DNA of 64,000 nt, taken from the NCBI GenBank assembly GCA_945860865.1, contig CAMARW010000008.1, positions 62,001 to 126,000 on the forward strand, written 5' to 3'. Shown here piece after piece: positions 62,671-64,000 of this stretch (the stretch's first letter is position 1; each line of letters begins with the position of its first letter). The position numbers were made by a program, and so were the translations under genes. This DNA is from Chitinophaga pinensis (GTDB lineage Bacteria; Bacteroidota; Bacteroidia; UKL13-3). The notes under the pieces are model-generated. The model was given only the letters and a program-made list of their open reading frames with translations, did not search any database and had not been told where the DNA came from.

Positions 62671-63417
62671 GTGGCACTCAAATTATCTAAACATCCAGCA
62701 AAAGCTGCTTATGCCATTTATTTTGGCTTGTGGACAGTTATTTGGTTCATACTATTGTACCCATTAATTTACTTTGCTTTGAGCAATCCCAAGCGTTATC
62801 GGTTTGGACATTTACTCAGGAAGTTTTGGGGTAAGATGTTGCTATTATGCAATTTTGTAAAAGTAAAAACCAGTTATGAGGTGCCTTTAGATACCACTCG
62901 TTCTTATATGATTGTACCTAATCATACTTCCCAAATAGATATTATAACCCTAACTGTAAAATTACCCCTGTTTTTTAACTTTATGGCCAAAGCAGAGTTA
63001 GAGCGCGTTCCCTTTTTTGGTATTTGGTTCAGAACAATAGACATAGCAGTAGATAGAAAAGATGCACGAAAATCGGCTTTGAGTTACCGCAAGGCCCTAA
63101 ATTGGATTGATCAAGGAAATAGTATGGTAATATTTCCAGAAGGTACCATTTCTAACCAAGTGCCCAAACTTATTAAGTTTAAAGATGGTCCGTTTAGAAT
63201 AGCCATAGAAAAGCAAATTCCGCTATTACCAATTACCATTATGGGTAATTGGGAAGTATTGCCCGATCAAGGAATATTTGAAGGTAGGCCAGGTTTTGTA
63301 AATCAGTATGTGCACAAGCCCATAGAAACCAAAGGACTAACCCTGGCAGATATTGAACAATTAAAAGAGCAGGTTTTTAACGTAATAAGTAATAAATTGC
63401 AATCCCATGGATATTAA
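62671..63417 (+). CDS. plsC: 1-acyl-sn-glycerol-3-phosphate acyltransferase
   Basis: The protein has 248 residues from a GTG. It acylates lysophosphatidate to phosphatidate. A membrane helix lies at about residues 13-37. The acyltransferase blocks are NHTSQID (about 88-94; His-x4-Asp), the FFGIWFRTIDIAVDRKD region and FPEGTIS (about 155). It overlaps gatC by 11 bases, which supports an operon with the genes after pyrE. Confidence 0.92.
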   Translation: MALKLSKHPAKAAYAIYFGLWTVIWFILLYPLIYFALSNPKRYRFGHLLRKFWGKMLLLCNFVKVKTSYEVPLDTTRSYMIVPNHTSQIDIITLTVKLPLFFNFMAKAELERVPFFGIWFRTIDIAVDRKDARKSALSYRKALNWIDQGNSMVIFPEGTISNQVPKLIKFKDGPFRIAIEKQIPLLPITIMGNWEVLPDQGIFEGRPGFVNQYVHKPIETKGLTLADIEQLKEQVFNVISNKLQSHGY

Positions 63418-63691
63418 TAATGAAACCATCAATCATTTGGCCGACTTGGCTAAATTAGAATTTACCGAGATTGAAAAAGAAGACCTTAAAACCAACTTAG
63501 GTAGAATTTTATCCTATTGCGAAAAGTTAAATGAGGTGGATACAACTGGTGTAGAACCCTTAATTTTTATGAGCGAAAACGTAAATTTATTGCGAACCGA
63601 CGAGGCAGAACTAAATTATTCAAAAAGCGATGCCTTGCGCAATGCTCCAGCTAAAGATAGCGATTACTTCCGCGTTCCTAAATTTAGATAA
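63407..63691 (+). CDS. gatC: Asp/Glu-tRNA amidotransferase subunit C
   Basis: The 94-residue small subunit wraps and stabilises GatA in the GatCAB complex. It shows the family pattern: N-terminal helix HLADLAKLEFTEIEKEDLK, then ILSYCEKLNEVDTTGVEPL, then LRTDEAELNYSKSDALRNAP and the end DSDYFRVPKFR. gatB is at 29651; gatA is not in the window. It overlaps plsC by 11 bases. Confidence 0.93.
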   Translation: MDINNETINHLADLAKLEFTEIEKEDLKTNLGRILSYCEKLNEVDTTGVEPLIFMSENVNLLRTDEAELNYSKSDALRNAPAKDSDYFRVPKFR

Positions 63692-63694
63692 TTA

Positions 63695-64000
63695 ATGACA
63701 AGTCCTGTTATTGAGATCAAAGGTATTGGTAAAACCTACCGCATTGGAGAAGTGGTTGTAAATGCCCTAAGAGAGGTCGACTTGAACATAAACAAAGGCG
63801 AATATGTGGCTCTCATGGGGCCTTCTGGTTCGGGTAAATCTACACTCATGAATATTTTAGGTTGCTTAGATACTCCTTCAAGAGGTAAGTATTTTTTAAA
63901 TGGCACTGATGTAAGTAACATGACGGATAACGCCTTGGCAGAGATACGCAACAAAGAAATTGGCTTTATTTTTCAAACCTTTAATTTGTTGGCAAGAAAT
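63695..64000 (+). CDS. ABC transporter ATP-binding protein, MacB/LolD type (3' end outside window)
   Basis: The first 102 residues of an ABC ATPase begin 3 bases after the gatC stop. Walker A is [10 protein letters not shown] (about 44-53), followed by [14 protein letters not shown]. The Q-loop reads [13 protein letters not shown], the MacB/LolD pattern. The N-terminus [20 protein letters not shown] is typical of this subfamily. It probably powers an FtsX-type permease for lipoprotein release or macrolide/peptide efflux; the partner gene is expected just outside the window. Confidence 0.9.
   Translation, partial: MTSPVIEIKGIGKTYRIGEVVVNALREVDLNINKGEYVALMGPSGSGKSTLMNILGCLDTPSRGKYFLNGTDVSNMTDNALAEIRNKEIGFIFQTFNLLARN

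Overview
The window is an AT-rich chromosomal segment of a member of the Bacteroidota, most like the Sphingobacteriales/Chitinophagales side of the phylum. Three things point there. (1) There is type IX secretion (T9SS) machinery and cargo: a Plug-type protein, a C25 PorU-like protease, one cargo with a type A sorting tail and one with a gliding-motility type B tail. (2) Many genes have a Bacteroidota -7 promoter box (TAnnTTTG) just upstream and no purine-rich ribosome-binding site. (3) Several families are typical of the phylum: TamL, DUF3276, DUF5103, DUF6913, DUF3822, an enlarged NusB and NamZ. I see no rRNA, tRNA, IS element, prophage or CRISPR array. Gene density is high and most genes are housekeeping.

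Layout. 1-7431 (minus) is a giant beta-helix T9SS cargo gene whose 3' end lies outside the window. 7.6-8.8 kb holds kdsB and a cold-shock gene with unusual repeats between them. 9-12.7 kb is a PKD-repeat T9SS cargo. 12.8-15.8 kb is a divergent pair, tamL and a TrmH-family methyltransferase, whose start codons overlap by two bases. 15.9-21 kb holds lon, an RluA-type synthase and an ABC-F protein. A decayed T9SS sorting-domain remnant with its terminator follows at 21.0-21.2 kb. 21.3-26.6 kb holds ribBA, a YkgJ-type protein, queE, a DUF6913 protein, an LptF/LptG permease, an unknown protein and a START-like protein. 26.7-33.8 kb is mostly minus strand: a PhoR/PhoB-like two-component system, a TlpA-like lipoprotein, gatB, the T9SS Plug protein and namZ. 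33.7-36.6 kb holds an FtsX-type permease and two glycosyltransferases. 36.6-40.8 kb holds pfkA, a lipoprotein, a DUF3276 protein and an MsbA-like exporter. 41-49.5 kb holds leucine dehydrogenase, nusB, a DUF1573 lipoprotein, yajC, coaE, pcrA/uvrD, a non-dcw rsmH and an M20 dipeptidase. 49.6-54.6 kb is the PorU-like C25 protease. 54.6-59.8 kb holds polX, a beta-CASP ribonuclease, a thioesterase, a DUF3822 protein and rsmD. 59.8-60.9 kb is a GxxExxY nuclease-like gene between two tandem-repeat arrays in opposite orientation. 60.9-64 kb holds coaD, a NUDIX gene, pyrE, plsC, gatC and the start of a MacB/LolD-type ABC ATPase gene.

How the genes fit together. The Plug protein, PorU-like protease, TamL, LptF/G permease and FtsX-type permease all serve the outer envelope and protein export, and the two big cargo proteins are probable clients. 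RibBA, QueE, CoaE, CoaD, KdsB, PyrE and PlsC supply cofactors, nucleotides and envelope precursors. GatB and GatC (GatA is not here) belong to the amidotransferase for Gln/Asn-tRNA.

The least explained signals act at DNA level. A 10-bp palindrome, GGTTCGAACC, and its near variants recur at least 22 times in genes and spacers, in different reading frames. Two inverted repeat arrays flank the GxxExxY gene. At least four genes have a -7 box so close to the start codon that their mRNAs should be leaderless or nearly so. Two divergent gene pairs overlap at their start codons. The overrepresented palindrome and the repeat-flanked nuclease are the best candidates for something undescribed.
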